Source of the DNA: a virus
Strand: one strand, 5' to 3'
IMG/VR virus record: IMGVR_UViG_3300037264_006630
Coordinates: 120,944 to 184,943 of that record
DNA: 64,000 bases
Each line of letters opens with the position of its first letter. Positions within the stretch are counted from its first letter, which is position 1. This document shows positions 27,696 to 35,224 of this stretch, in pieces. Both the position numbers and the translations under genes were made by a program. Below the pieces are notes generated by a model. The model had not been told where the DNA came from, made no database searches, and worked only from the letters and a program-made list of their open reading frames with translations.

Positions 27696-28181
27696 GTGAA
27701 GTACATCATCCCCTTCCTCTGGGCCGCCGTCTGGCTGTGCCTGCTCGCCTCTTCGGCCTGTGCGCAGTCCGACGTGGGGACCGACCCCGGATTCCTCGCC
27801 GACCTCTACCGCGCGATGGTCCACGGCCAGCTCGGCTGGTGTGCGGGCCTGGCGCTCATCGCCATCATCGAGCCGGTCAAGCGACTCCTGCGGACGCGAA
27901 TCGCCTTCTTCGCAACCAAGGTCGGCGGCACGCTCCTGGCCTTCCTGATGGCGACCGTCACCGGCTGTGCGCATGCCCTCTCGGCCGGCGCTGCCTGGGA
28001 CCTTGATCTGGCGAGCGCCATCTTCCTCAACGCGGTGGTCGCCATCGGCGGCTACACGGCGATCAAGAAGACCCTGGTGGCGCAGTACCCCTGGCTCGAA
28101 AAGATCATCGGGGCCAAGCTCGAGCCTCCGAAGCCAGCGGTCGCGGCCGTCCCGTCCAACTTCGTTCGGGAGAGCGTCTGA
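27696..28181 (+). CDS. putative holin-like membrane protein with signal peptide
   Basis: 161 residues from GTG 27696. A signal-peptide-like N-terminus (basic MKY, hydrophobic core to about 20, then SACA-Q cleavage site) is followed by three hydrophobic segments (about 45-62, 74-92, 107-125) and a charged tail. Size and position among lysis genes fit a holin or pinholin, but membrane protein holins share no universal motif. Function inferred. Confidence 0.55.
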   Translation: MKYIIPFLWAAVWLCLLASSACAQSDVGTDPGFLADLYRAMVHGQLGWCAGLALIAIIEPVKRLLRTRIAFFATKVGGTLLAFLMATVTGCAHALSAGAAWDLDLASAIFLNAVVAIGGYTAIKKTLVAQYPWLEKIIGAKLEPPKPAVAAVPSNFVRESV

Positions 28182-28513
28182 TGCCGACCGGAGATCTGCC
28201 GACCTGCACCTGCCTCCGGGCGTCCTGGCCGCCCTGGCTCGGGGCGTCGCCGTCCGACTGTCCGGTCCACCACCCGCGACACTTCGAGGTCGGCACGGCG
28301 CCGCAGGGTCGCCCGGAACCGTTCGTCATCGGCTCGGCCGCTCCGATCTCGACCATGGGCCCGAGTTGCCTCGCCGTGACCGCGGTGGTCGACCGGATGG
28401 AGGCGAGTGCCCGCGGCGGCGCCGTGCCCGAGGTGGCCGCGAGCCTCGAGCAGTGGGCAGCGGATCTGCGGGTCGCGCTCCGCGAGGGCTTCGGCCCGGG
28501 GGACGCATGCTGA
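28181..28513 (+). CDS. hypothetical Cys/His-rich small protein
   Basis: 110 residues; the ATG overlaps the previous gene's stop. The N-terminus has CTCLRASW and later DCPVHH, which could bind a metal. A C-terminal helix (EVAASLEQWAADLRVALREG) follows. No family is recognised. It overlaps the following membrane gene by 7 bases. Confidence 0.55.
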   Translation: MPTGDLPTCTCLRASWPPWLGASPSDCPVHHPRHFEVGTAPQGRPEPFVIGSAAPISTMGPSCLAVTAVVDRMEASARGGAVPEVAASLEQWAADLRVALREGFGPGDAC

Positions 28514-28893
28514 CCTGGGTGAGCGCCAAGGTGACCGCCTACCGCAAGCGCGGCTGGGTCTGGCGTGCCATCGCTGTGGGGCTGGTGGTGCTCACCGTCC
28601 TTATCGCCTGGGCGGTCTTGATGTGGAGGCGTCGAGCGCAGGCCGCCCGAGAGCACGAGTTGTTCGTGGCGCAGGTTGACGCGCGCGAGGCCGCCGAGCT
28701 GGCCCGCACGAACGCGGACGACGCACAGGTGGATGTGCTCAAGGAACGCGCCGCGGCGGCGGCGCGGCGCGAGGATCTGGCCGCTGCGGAAGCCGCGAGC
28801 GCACAACTGCGGCATGCAGAGGATCTCATTTCGATCGATCGTATTCGCTCTTGGTCTGATGTGCCTGACGGCCCACGCCGACCCGGTCTCTGA
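28507..28893 (+). CDS. putative inner-membrane spanin-like protein
   Basis: 128 residues from ATG 28507. A single N-terminal transmembrane segment (about 20-41) is preceded by basic residues, and a long Ala/Glu/Arg coiled coil follows (about 45-110), the layout of an i-spanin (Rz). The next gene is embedded in its 3' end in another frame, the arrangement known for Rz/Rz1. No conserved Rz sequence is seen, so the call rests on topology and context. Confidence 0.6.
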   Translation: MLTWVSAKVTAYRKRGWVWRAIAVGLVVLTVLIAWAVLMWRRRAQAAREHELFVAQVDAREAAELARTNADDAQVDVLKERAAAAARREDLAAAEAASAQLRHAEDLISIDRIRSWSDVPDGPRRPGL

Positions 28894-29305
28894 CCCGCCG
28901 CGGGAGTACGTCCCGGTCAACCTGCCGCAGTGCGAGAAGTACACGATCCCGGGCGTCGGGACCGTCTGCGGCTACTTCGACGTGGGGTCCTGGAAGGCCG
29001 TCTTGCGGGCCGATGCCGCGCTCACGCTGGCGCGCGCACAGGTTGACGCCACGGCCCGCCAGGCGGCGGCGGCGCACGAGGAGGCGGTAGCGCTCCGCGA
29101 CGCCCTGGCGCTACGCGAGGCGGCCCTGGACGCGAGCCAGCGCAGCTTGGTGCTCGAGCGGGCGAACCTCAAGGAGCGAGACTTGATGTACCGCCGAGAG
29201 CTTCACCGACCGCGGTGGGGCACCAAGTTGTCCTGGGGCCTCGCGCTGACCGCGACCGCAGCGGCAGTCGTGCTGGGCGCCGTGGTCTACGTGGACCACC
29301 GCTGA
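28814..29305 (+). CDS. putative spanin-like protein (signal peptide plus C-terminal membrane helix)
   Basis: 163 residues from ATG 28814, starting 80 bases inside the previous gene in a different frame. It has an N-terminal signal (about 1-22, ending CLTAHA), a periplasmic coiled coil (about 60-130) and a C-terminal transmembrane helix (about 138-158, WGLALTATAAAVVLGAVV). This resembles a unimolecular spanin, but the sequence before the Cys (LGLMC) is not a proper lipobox. It may instead pair with the preceding protein. Confidence 0.55.
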   Translation: MQRISFRSIVFALGLMCLTAHADPVSDPPREYVPVNLPQCEKYTIPGVGTVCGYFDVGSWKAVLRADAALTLARAQVDATARQAAAAHEEAVALRDALALREAALDASQRSLVLERANLKERDLMYRRELHRPRWGTKLSWGLALTATAAAVVLGAVVYVDHR

Positions 29306-29309
29306 TCGG

Positions 29310-29338
29310 TTGACCTCGGCCGCGAGCAGTGGCATGGT
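29310..29338 (+). promoter_or_regulatory. possible promoter ahead of endolysin leader
   Basis: TTGACC at 29310-29315, 17-bp spacer, CATGGT at 29333-29338, right after the spanin-like gene. It would transcribe the 335-bp gene-free stretch and the endolysin. The boxes are only a fair match, so this is tentative. Confidence 0.35.
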
Positions 29339-29640
29339 GCCCTCTCCCTGGGTCGCTACCAGAAGGGGTCGGCAGAGGCGGGGGTTGCAGCCCGTCCCGC
29401 GGCCCTGGGACAATGGCCCGAGGGGCGCGACCTCAGAGCCCGTCGATGTCGGAGTAGCTACCCGACCGCTCGACGGGTTCGGCACGTCCGGAGTCTTGCC
29501 CGTTGGCATCGGCGCCTGATAGGTTGTCGGCATCACACCGCTCGGGCCTCTGCGCAAGCAAGCTCTACTTCGGGCGGTCTTATGGATGCGGGGGGAGGGA
29601 GGGACGTTGCGGCGCACGAGCACCGCGGCGACCCTGGGGT
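29339..29640 (+). other. gene-free leader with stable hairpin
   Basis: No credible ORF lies between the spanin-like and endolysin genes. A strong two-part hairpin occurs at 29439-29477: CCCGTCGA pairs with TCGACGGG, enclosing GTCGG/CCGAC with a 9-base loop. There is no T tract after it, so it is not a simple terminator. The stretch could be a regulatory leader or a small RNA; the sequence does not decide. Confidence 0.4.
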
Positions 29641-30333
29641 ATGCAGACCGATGACAAGTTGCGCGAGGCTGGCGCTGCGGCGCTGGCCAAGGCGATCGCG
29701 CTGTTCAACCTCGACGTGTGGGACCCTCCGATCCGCGACAAAAGGCCGGTCGCCGAGCGCTGGCGCGACGTCATCACCGACTGCATCGGCGGCGACGGCA
29801 AGGGCAACGGGCTCGCGTGGGGGTGGGAGGGTCGCTACGCCGGTGACGGTGACTACGAGTGGTGCGGCGCGCTCGCCGCGCGGTGCTGGCAGGAGGGCGG
29901 GCTCGTGAAGCAGGCGCGCACCGACTCGTGGTCGAGTTGCTACCGGCTCCAGCGGTGGGCGAGCTACCGCGCCGCGAGCGAGCGGGTACTCAACGCCAAG
30001 CCGAGCGTCGGCCCGTACCGGCTGTGCGTCGCGCTCGATGAGCATTCGACGCGGATCCCCGATGGCGTCGAGGTGCGCCCCGGTGACATCCTCATCGTGG
30101 GTGGCGTCGGCACCGGGCCCGGCAAGCACATCACGGTCATCGAGCGCTTCGATGAAGTTCGCCGCGTCTTCCTCACTCGCGAGGGCAACGGCGGTGGCAT
30201 CGGCCCCGACGGCAAGCGTCGGCAGGGCATCGTGCGCGGCGAGCGCCCCCTGGGTCTGCCGAGGGGCGCGGCGGAGCCCACGTACCATGCCCGCTGGCTC
30301 GTGCGCCCCGCGCCGAGCGACTTGACGCCGTGA
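29641..30333 (+). CDS. putative CHAP/NlpC-type endolysin
   Basis: 230 residues from the ATG at 29641; the frame is open upstream but that part is noncoding-like. The order of a papain-like peptidase is visible: a Trp-Cys (EWCGAL, Cys75) at a helix start, a GDILIVGG strand, a catalytic-type His in GKHITVIE (His163), and a TREGN turn near 180. It would cut peptidoglycan in the lysis cassette. The first 65 residues are family-atypical. No cell-wall binding domain is visible. Confidence 0.65.
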   Translation: MQTDDKLREAGAAALAKAIALFNLDVWDPPIRDKRPVAERWRDVITDCIGGDGKGNGLAWGWEGRYAGDGDYEWCGALAARCWQEGGLVKQARTDSWSSCYRLQRWASYRAASERVLNAKPSVGPYRLCVALDEHSTRIPDGVEVRPGDILIVGGVGTGPGKHITVIERFDEVRRVFLTREGNGGGIGPDGKRRQGIVRGERPLGLPRGAAEPTYHARWLVRPAPSDLTP

Positions 30334-30334
30334 C

Positions 30335-30664
30335 CTACCGCGGGTGCTCGCTGCGGGACCGGCCGCAGTAGCCGCCACCGGGCGTGGCCAGCGAACAGCC
30401 GACGTAGGCACGGTCGCCGCTGGCGTAGCGGTTCTCGCCGGCCGAGAGGTAGCTGTGGTCGGCCAACGGCGGCGGGACCGGGATGGACGGGGCGGCCGTT
30501 GGAGCGATGGCCTGGAGGGCGATGCCCTGCATGTCGATCACCTCCTCACCGCCCTCGCGATGGAAGGCGTGCTGGTACCCGGCGGCCTCGAGCGCCGCTC
30601 GGACCTCGGCGTAGGCGGCCGGGCTGACCGGGAGGATGGCGTAGGTGCGGGTCATGCGGATCAT
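30335..30664 (-). CDS. hypothetical protein
   Basis: 109 residues; the ATG at 30664 has AAGGAG 7 bases upstream. The first 55 residues form an alpha/beta unit (ILPVSPAAYAEVRAALEAAG); the C-terminal part is Pro/Gly-rich and ends basic. It is the last gene of the leftward unit and converges with the endolysin gene with a single-base gap; no terminator is visible between them. Confidence 0.65.
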   Translation of the reverse strand: MIRMTRTYAILPVSPAAYAEVRAALEAAGYQHAFHREGGEEVIDMQGIALQAIAPTAAPSIPVPPPLADHSYLSAGENRYASGDRAYVGCSLATPGGGYCGRSRSEHPR

Positions 30665-31182
30665 CGTCGGCTCCTTCGCGTGTCGATCATGGTGATGTGG
30701 CCCTTGCAGATGGCGTAGAGCGCCCGGTCGATGGCGTATTGAGTGCGAGCCTCGGCCAACTCGCGGGTGACGGGCAGACCGAGCCAGGCGACGAGGTAGC
30801 GGACCTCCTGGCGCCAGCGCCGGCAGTGGCCGATGCGGGATGGCGTCGCTGCGTGGGCGAGCTCGTGGAGCAGGCTGGCCATCGCATCCCACGGCTCGCT
30901 CGCGGGGCCGGCCTGACCGGCGAAGATCTGGATGCACCCGACATCGGCGCGCCGGCCGTCGCTCATCTCGTTCCAGTGGATGCGGCCGAGCTCCGCGAAG
31001 GCGCCCTCTGGATCCGGGAAGGCGATGTGCAAGATCGTCCGCTCGGCGCGTCCATGTAGCCGAGGCCAGTTGCGAGCCACCCGCCACAGGGCCCGGATGT
31101 TCATCCCCCAGACCGTCCGCTGGGTGCGGATGGTCATGCGGTCGAGCGCCGCCGCCACGTCCATGGTCGCCGCGGCGCTCAC
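30661..31182 (-). CDS. putative zinc metallopeptidase (HELAH, SprT/WSS-like)
   Basis: 173 residues from a GTG overlapping the upstream stop as GTGA. The motif LLHELAHAATPSRIGHCRRW (about 108-127) has the HExxH zinc/catalytic site with a third His a short distance downstream. The pattern recalls SprT-like or phage Zn-peptidases; SprT proteins of eukaryotes act on DNA-protein crosslinks, but that function is not shown here. The N-terminal 40 residues are basic. Confidence 0.65.
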   Translation of the reverse strand: MSAAATMDVAAALDRMTIRTQRTVWGMNIRALWRVARNWPRLHGRAERTILHIAFPDPEGAFAELGRIHWNEMSDGRRADVGCIQIFAGQAGPASEPWDAMASLLHELAHAATPSRIGHCRRWRQEVRYLVAWLGLPVTRELAEARTQYAIDRALYAICKGHITMIDTRRSRR

Positions 31183-31865
31183 TCGTGGCCCGCGGCGACG
31201 CGCTCGGCGCGGATGGGGCAGCCGCGCTTGCGGCAGGCGTCCGCGTCGTCGTGGGCCATCGCTCCGCACTTCGCGCGCTCGCACCAGACGTACCCGCCGT
31301 CCTCCGACGACGCGAGGTAGTCGTGGCCCCTGGGTACGTCCAGCCGGGCGTCGCCGGGGTCGATGAACGAGAACAGGTTGATCACCTGCGCTGCCTGCCG
31401 CGGCGTCAGGGGCTTCTCGTCGAAGGAGACGCCCTCGCTCTCGCGCCCGCGCATCACCTCGTACATGTGCTCCATGCGGTCGCGGTAGTAGCTCTCGGTC
31501 CAGCGCTCGGGCGGGACGCGGATCTGCGTGAGGCCGTGCCAGAAGGTCTTGGCGTCCCGAACCTTCATCCGCTCGGCGGCGCCGGTCGGCTTCTTCTTCT
31601 GCCACTCGATGAGGGCATTGTAGAACCAGATGACCCACTGGTTGTGGCGTTGCGCGAGCTCGCAGAAGACCTTGTCGCTCACCCCGTCGCGCGGGACCGC
31701 CGTGTGGCCCCAATGCGGCGTGTCCTGCGTGCGCCAGGTCCGCTCGTACCCCAGGGAAGCCTCGACGAGCCGGACGTGGTCCTGGCAGCTCTTGACCGTG
31801 CCGGCCGGGACGGTCATGGCGCGGGCGATACCGGTCGAGAAATCGAAGAAGACGTGGTAGCTCAC
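31179..31865 (-). CDS. hypothetical protein with C-terminal Cys cluster
   Basis: 228 residues, GTG start overlapping the upstream stop. The body is helical and Trp-rich (HNQWVIWFYNALIEWQKKK). The C-terminus has four Cys (CERAKC and CRKRGC with an intervening His/Asp run) that may bind zinc. No family is recognised. It is part of a run of GTGA-coupled genes. Confidence 0.6.
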   Translation of the reverse strand: MSYHVFFDFSTGIARAMTVPAGTVKSCQDHVRLVEASLGYERTWRTQDTPHWGHTAVPRDGVSDKVFCELAQRHNQWVIWFYNALIEWQKKKPTGAAERMKVRDAKTFWHGLTQIRVPPERWTESYYRDRMEHMYEVMRGRESEGVSFDEKPLTPRQAAQVINLFSFIDPGDARLDVPRGHDYLASSEDGGYVWCERAKCGAMAHDDADACRKRGCPIRAERVAAGHE

Positions 31866-32119
31866 GTCGCCTCGGGGTCGGGATCGGCCGAGGCGAGAGC
31901 GGGAACGTAGCCCACGAGCTTGCCGAGGTAGTTGAAGCGCCGGGTGAGCCTGAGCAGGGCGGCCATGATCTTGTCGTACTGCGCCTTGTCCTCGCTGCGG
32001 TCGCAGCGCTGCTCGAGCGCGGTCACGGCCTGCGCGATGGTGTCGCCGTCCCGGTTGAGGTGGATCAGCGCCTTGCGGAGCTTGTCGTCCAGGGCTTGTG
32101 ACGGCGGTCCGGCGGTCAC
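31862..32119 (-). CDS. hypothetical small helical protein
   Basis: 85 residues, GTG start in a GTGA overlap. The sequence is an amphipathic helical hairpin (LDDKLRKALIHLNRDGDT, then KAQYDKIMAALLRLTRR). No family is recognised. It is sandwiched between two coupled genes. Confidence 0.6.
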   Translation of the reverse strand: MTAGPPSQALDDKLRKALIHLNRDGDTIAQAVTALEQRCDRSEDKAQYDKIMAALLRLTRRFNYLGKLVGYVPALASADPDPEAT

Positions 32120-32472
32120 TGCGGACCCTTGCGCTCGGCGTCGCGCACGGCGGCGGCGAGTTGGGCCGCGGGGCTACGCGCCTTCGCGGCCTTCCGCTCC
32201 TTGGCGTGCCTGGCGATGGTGAACAGCGGGGCCATGGGACTGGTCTTGCCCTCCTTGGCGCGCGGCCACCACCAGTAGAGCGGGTACGAGATGCCGTAGA
32301 CCGCGATGGCCCACGGGATCGCGAACCACCAGAAGATCGGCGAGTGCGTCGACCGCAGGTAGATGCACAGCAGGATGCCGGGCCACTCGTCGAGGGCGAT
32401 GATCAGGCGTTGCTGCAACGATGTGATCGGCGGCGCGGCCGGCGGGTGGTGGTGGTGATGATCTGGATCCAT
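32116..32472 (-). CDS. small membrane protein with His-rich N-terminus
   Basis: 118 residues from the ATG at 32472; the frame is open further upstream but that part is a translated tRNA. After an N-terminal MDPDHHHHH run, two closely spaced hydrophobic segments (about 25-45 and 48-72, very Trp/Tyr-rich) indicate a membrane protein with a basic C-terminal tail. No family is recognised. It begins 4 bases after the tRNA. Confidence 0.6.
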   Translation of the reverse strand: MDPDHHHHHPPAAPPITSLQQRLIIALDEWPGILLCIYLRSTHSPIFWWFAIPWAIAVYGISYPLYWWWPRAKEGKTSPMAPLFTIARHAKERKAAKARSPAAQLAAAVRDAERKGPQ

Positions 32473-32475
32473 GCG

Positions 32476-32547
32476 TACCCCGGGCCGGGATCGAACCGAC
32501 GGCCTGTGCCTGGTAAGGGCCACGCTCTGCCTCTGAGCTACCGGGGC
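32476..32547 (-). tRNA. tRNA-Val (anticodon UAC)
   Basis: A 72-base cloverleaf reads leftward: acceptor GCCCCGG/CCGGGGT with a terminal G-U pair, D-stem GCTC/GAGC, T-arm GTCGG-TTCGATC-CCGGC, discriminator A, no encoded CCA. The loop CTTACCA gives anticodon UAC (32513-32515). The anticodon stem needs either two mismatches or one bulged G (GTG-G-CC against GGCAC), and base 37 is C instead of a purine, so decoding may be altered. Valine GTA/GTG codons are frequent in these genes. Confidence 0.8.
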
Positions 32548-32603
32548 GAAGCCACTGCCGCGGGGGCGGTGGCTGTCTACTCGTTCCTCCAACGGGTCGC
32601 CGA

Positions 32604-33503
32604 CTACTCGGTGCGCTTCATGGCGGCCTCCTTGCTCTCGACGGCAGTGGCAAGGCGAACCCAGCCGGCACAGCGCGGCCCGCCGGTTGCCCAGCACAGG
32701 GCGATGTTGCTGCGCACGTCGTAGTCGTTGCCGAGCTTGCCGGCCGTGCCCTCGTCGAGCATCGCCTGGGTGATGAGCTTGCGGCGGCACTTCGGGCAGA
32801 CCGTGCCGGCGCGAGCGTGAACCTCGGCCTCGACCTCGGGGGCGCTGGCGCGGAAGTCGAGAAACGTGTCCCGCATGATCCCGGGCCCGGTCCAGGCGTC
32901 GGCCGCGGCCTGGAGCTTCCGATCGATGACCGCCAGCGCGGCCTCGGCGTCATCGAGCCGGGCGCGCAGGAAGGCCAACTCGTCCAGGCGAGCGGTCTCG
33001 CTGGGCGGACCGGAATCGATCGTCCCGGCACCGGGCAGCGGTTCGGCGCCCGCGATCTCGGCCTGGAGGGCAGCCTGCAACTCGGCCACCGGGTCGTGAA
33101 CCCCTGCGCTCCCGGACGTCGCGATGGCGAGCATGGCGAGCTCGTGGGCGCTGGGATCGTTCACGCCACCAACAGCGGCGACGATGACCTCGATGGCCTC
33201 GGCGCCGGCTGCCACGGCACTGGCGAGATGCCCCTCGGAGACGAGGGTGCCGCGCAGCGACCTCGCCAACGCGGCGGCGCGCGCTGTCGAGGTGAGGGGC
33301 TGGACGGTCCACGGCACGCCGTAGCCGGCCCTGTCGAAGAGATCCACCAGATGGTCGTTGATCTGCTCGGCCAGTCGCCGCAGGTGCTGCAACAGGATCG
33401 TCAGGCCCCGGTCCATCCGGGAGCCCGGGGCGATGCGACGCAGAGCCGGGGCGTCGCCCTCGAGCGCGAGGCGGACCATACCGCCGTCATCGACGTGTTT
33501 CAT
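32604..33503 (-). CDS. hypothetical protein with C-terminal zinc-finger-like region
   Basis: 299 residues. The ATG at 33503 is chosen because it lies 7 bases after the -10 box of a conserved leaderless promoter; the extra upstream codons fall inside the promoter. The helical body (about 30-200) has charged repeats (ELAFLRARLDDAEAALAV). The C-terminal part carries CPKC near 248, then C-W-A-T and a final Cys (CAGW), which may bind zinc. Function unknown. Confidence 0.65.
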   Translation of the reverse strand: MKHVDDGGMVRLALEGDAPALRRIAPGSRMDRGLTILLQHLRRLAEQINDHLVDLFDRAGYGVPWTVQPLTSTARAAALARSLRGTLVSEGHLASAVAAGAEAIEVIVAAVGGVNDPSAHELAMLAIATSGSAGVHDPVAELQAALQAEIAGAEPLPGAGTIDSGPPSETARLDELAFLRARLDDAEAALAVIDRKLQAAADAWTGPGIMRDTFLDFRASAPEVEAEVHARAGTVCPKCRRKLITQAMLDEGTAGKLGNDYDVRSNIALCWATGGPRCAGWVRLATAVESKEAAMKRTE

Positions 33504-33540
33504 GCGCCTGAACATACGCACGAACCACCAGCCCCGTCAA
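33504..33540 (-). promoter_or_regulatory. leftward leaderless early promoter PE-a
   Basis: Read on the minus strand: TTGACG (35-40 end of 335xx block, 33535-33540), an 18-bp spacer, TATGTT (33511-33516), then 7 bases (CAGGCGC) and the ATG. The block GTTCGTGCGTATGTTCAGG is shared almost exactly with PE-b and PE-c. Confidence 0.75.
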
Positions 33541-33544
33541 GCAA

Positions 33545-33760
33545 TCAGCACCGCTCGCCCCACTCCTCGTCGCTGCAATCGCTGGCCTTGCAGTCGCAGT
33601 AGAGCCCGCCACTGCGCAGGATGCAGCACGTCTCGTGGAAGGACGGCGAGCCGTATGGCCAGCGGTCTGGCGGCACCGGGCGCAGGAGCCGGGCGCTGTT
33701 GGCGTTCAGGTCGGATGGGCGAGGGCCGGTCCATGTCGCTCGGTCGCTGATCACCACCAC
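33545..33760 (-). CDS. small Cys-rich protein
   Basis: 71 residues from GTG 33760 (there are three consecutive GTG codons; the last, at 33754, overlaps the upstream TGA as GTGA). The C-terminal 28 residues hold seven cysteines (CCILRSG, CDCKASDC, GERC), which suggests a metal-binding or disulphide-knotted small protein. No family is recognised. It is followed downstream by promoter PE-a. Confidence 0.55.
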   Translation of the reverse strand: MVVISDRATWTGPRPSDLNANSARLLRPVPPDRWPYGSPSFHETCCILRSGGLYCDCKASDCSDEEWGERC

Positions 33761-34053
33761 CGCCCACGCTCCTCGGCATCCTCTTGGGCGACGAGGAAGG
33801 TGTGAAGGCAGTACGCCTCGGTGAACTTCGAGACGACGCGCAGGAAGACGGCGACCGGGATGGTCTGCGGCACGCCGTTGAGCGCGCCGGTACGGAGGGC
33901 GACCGCATCGACCGTGCAGGAGCCGGAGGGCAGGCCACCGGAGCCGCGGACAGCGGGCGTGAACTGGACCACGGCAGTCCCATCGAAGGCGCCGTCGTAG
34001 TGAACGCGAGCCTCCCCGAAGGGCGAGCAGTCGACGACGAGGGTGTGGGACAT
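33751..34053 (-). CDS. hypothetical protein
   Basis: 100 residues from ATG 34053. A beta-rich N-terminal half (HTLVVDCSPFGEARVHY) is followed by a helical region (PVAVFLRVVSKFTEAYCLHTF). No family is recognised. It sits 13 bases downstream of the DUF5131-like gene. Confidence 0.6.
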   Translation of the reverse strand: MSHTLVVDCSPFGEARVHYDGAFDGTAVVQFTPAVRGSGGLPSGSCTVDAVALRTGALNGVPQTIPVAVFLRVVSKFTEAYCLHTFLVAQEDAEERGRWW

Positions 34054-34066
34054 GGCGGGGCTCCGG

Positions 34067-35224
34067 TCAGGCTGCGAGGTCGGAGACGTCGGGGAACTCG
34101 CGATGCGCCACGCCGTCGAGCTCCGGCATCTCGATGAGGCCGCCGGCCTTGAGCCGGGAGAACTCTCCCATGGAGATGCCGCCGCCGCTGGCGTCGTGCT
34201 CGGGCGCCAGGAGGGACCGCTGGTGCCGTTCCTGGCGCTCGGGGCCCTGCGCCTGCTTGAGCCAGAACGCGGTGCCCGTGTTGCGGCAGGCGTTGCGCAG
34301 CGCGCGCAGCCACTCCACGTCGCACGGCCGCGCGTTGGGCCCGCTCTCGCAACCTCCAATAATCCACGAGATTCCCTCGACGCCGAGCCAGTGGCCGGCG
34401 CTGCACTCGCAGTCGTGCTCGCTGCACCACGGTGTTCCATCGTCGGCGAAGGTGATGTGCTCGGTGCCATCGCCGTAGCCGGAGTCGATGCAGTGCTCGC
34501 ACCGCATGAGGTCGAGCTCCACCAACCCGAGCAGCGGTTCGCACGACAGGAACCGGATCACGGCCGGCGTCCGCAGGAGCTGGGGAACGCGCTTCTCGGC
34601 GGTGTCCTGGTTCTCGACGGACGTTCCGATCCACGCGTTCACCAGAGGCCACTCGATCTCGGCGGCCTGGGTGATGAACTTCGCGTTGTAGTCCGAGCGC
34701 TCGAAGTCGGGCCGCGCGATGCAGGCGTACTCCCAACACACCATCGCGTGCTCGTCGTAGTCGAGGGCCCGCCCACGCTCCTTCGCGCGCTGGGCGACCT
34801 TGGCGTCCAGCCAGGCGAACCACTCCGGCATGCGCGCGGTGCGCTTGGTGAGGAGTTGAAAGGTGTGCCGGCCGCTCGCCGCCATCACCCCGAAGATCGC
34901 GGCGATCTCCTCGTTCGTGATGTCCTCGTGGAACATGTCGGACATCGAGTCGACGAAGATCTTGCGGGGCTTGGTCCACGCCAGCGGGATCGACAGCCGC
35001 TCGGCGACGAACTTGACGACGCCGGTCCAGTGCGGCTTGCCGCCCTTGAGCTCGATCACGTCGTCGTAGAGCGTGTTCCCCATGCGCTTGATGCGCAGGG
35101 CCTGGCGCTCTGCGTAGCACCAGCGGCATCCTTCGCTCTCGTGCTCGCAGCCGATCGTAGGGTTCCACGTCTCGCCCTGCGAGCCGTCGTCACCCTGGGT
35201 CCACGAGATCTTGGTCTTGGTCAT
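34067..35224 (-). CDS. DUF5131 / phage Gp37-Gp68-like protein (radical-SAM-like)
   Basis: 385 residues from ATG 35224. The N-terminus has WNPTIGCEHESEGCRWCYAE, the three-Cys pattern (C-x7-C-x2-C-Y) of the Gp37/Gp68 (DUF5131) family, which resembles an Fe-S cluster site of radical-SAM-like enzymes. Further conserved-looking parts are SMSDMFHED and EPLLGLV. A second Cys group (about 220-255) is an insertion. The biochemical role of the family is not known to me. It overlaps the ASCH-like gene by 4 bases, a pairing often seen in phages. Confidence 0.75.
   Translation of the reverse strand: MTKTKISWTQGDDGSQGETWNPTIGCEHESEGCRWCYAERQALRIKRMGNTLYDDVIELKGGKPHWTGVVKFVAERLSIPLAWTKPRKIFVDSMSDMFHEDITNEEIAAIFGVMAASGRHTFQLLTKRTARMPEWFAWLDAKVAQRAKERGRALDYDEHAMVCWEYACIARPDFERSDYNAKFITQAAEIEWPLVNAWIGTSVENQDTAEKRVPQLLRTPAVIRFLSCEPLLGLVELDLMRCEHCIDSGYGDGTEHITFADDGTPWCSEHDCECSAGHWLGVEGISWIIGGCESGPNARPCDVEWLRALRNACRNTGTAFWLKQAQGPERQERHQRSLLAPEHDASGGGISMGEFSRLKAGGLIEMPELDGVAHREFPDVSDLAA

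Noticed and set aside
29465-29490. A GGTTCGGC stretch resembling a tRNA T-arm
   Set aside because: The loop is 8 bases and no acceptor or anticodon arm can be built around it.
29310-29519. A 69-residue ORF in the gap before the endolysin
   Set aside because: No ribosome binding site, atypical composition and a strong hairpin inside it; I treat the region as noncoding.
32473-32790. N-terminal extension of the small membrane protein
   Set aside because: It would translate the tRNA (giving the typical VAQRQSVALTRHRPSV peptide).
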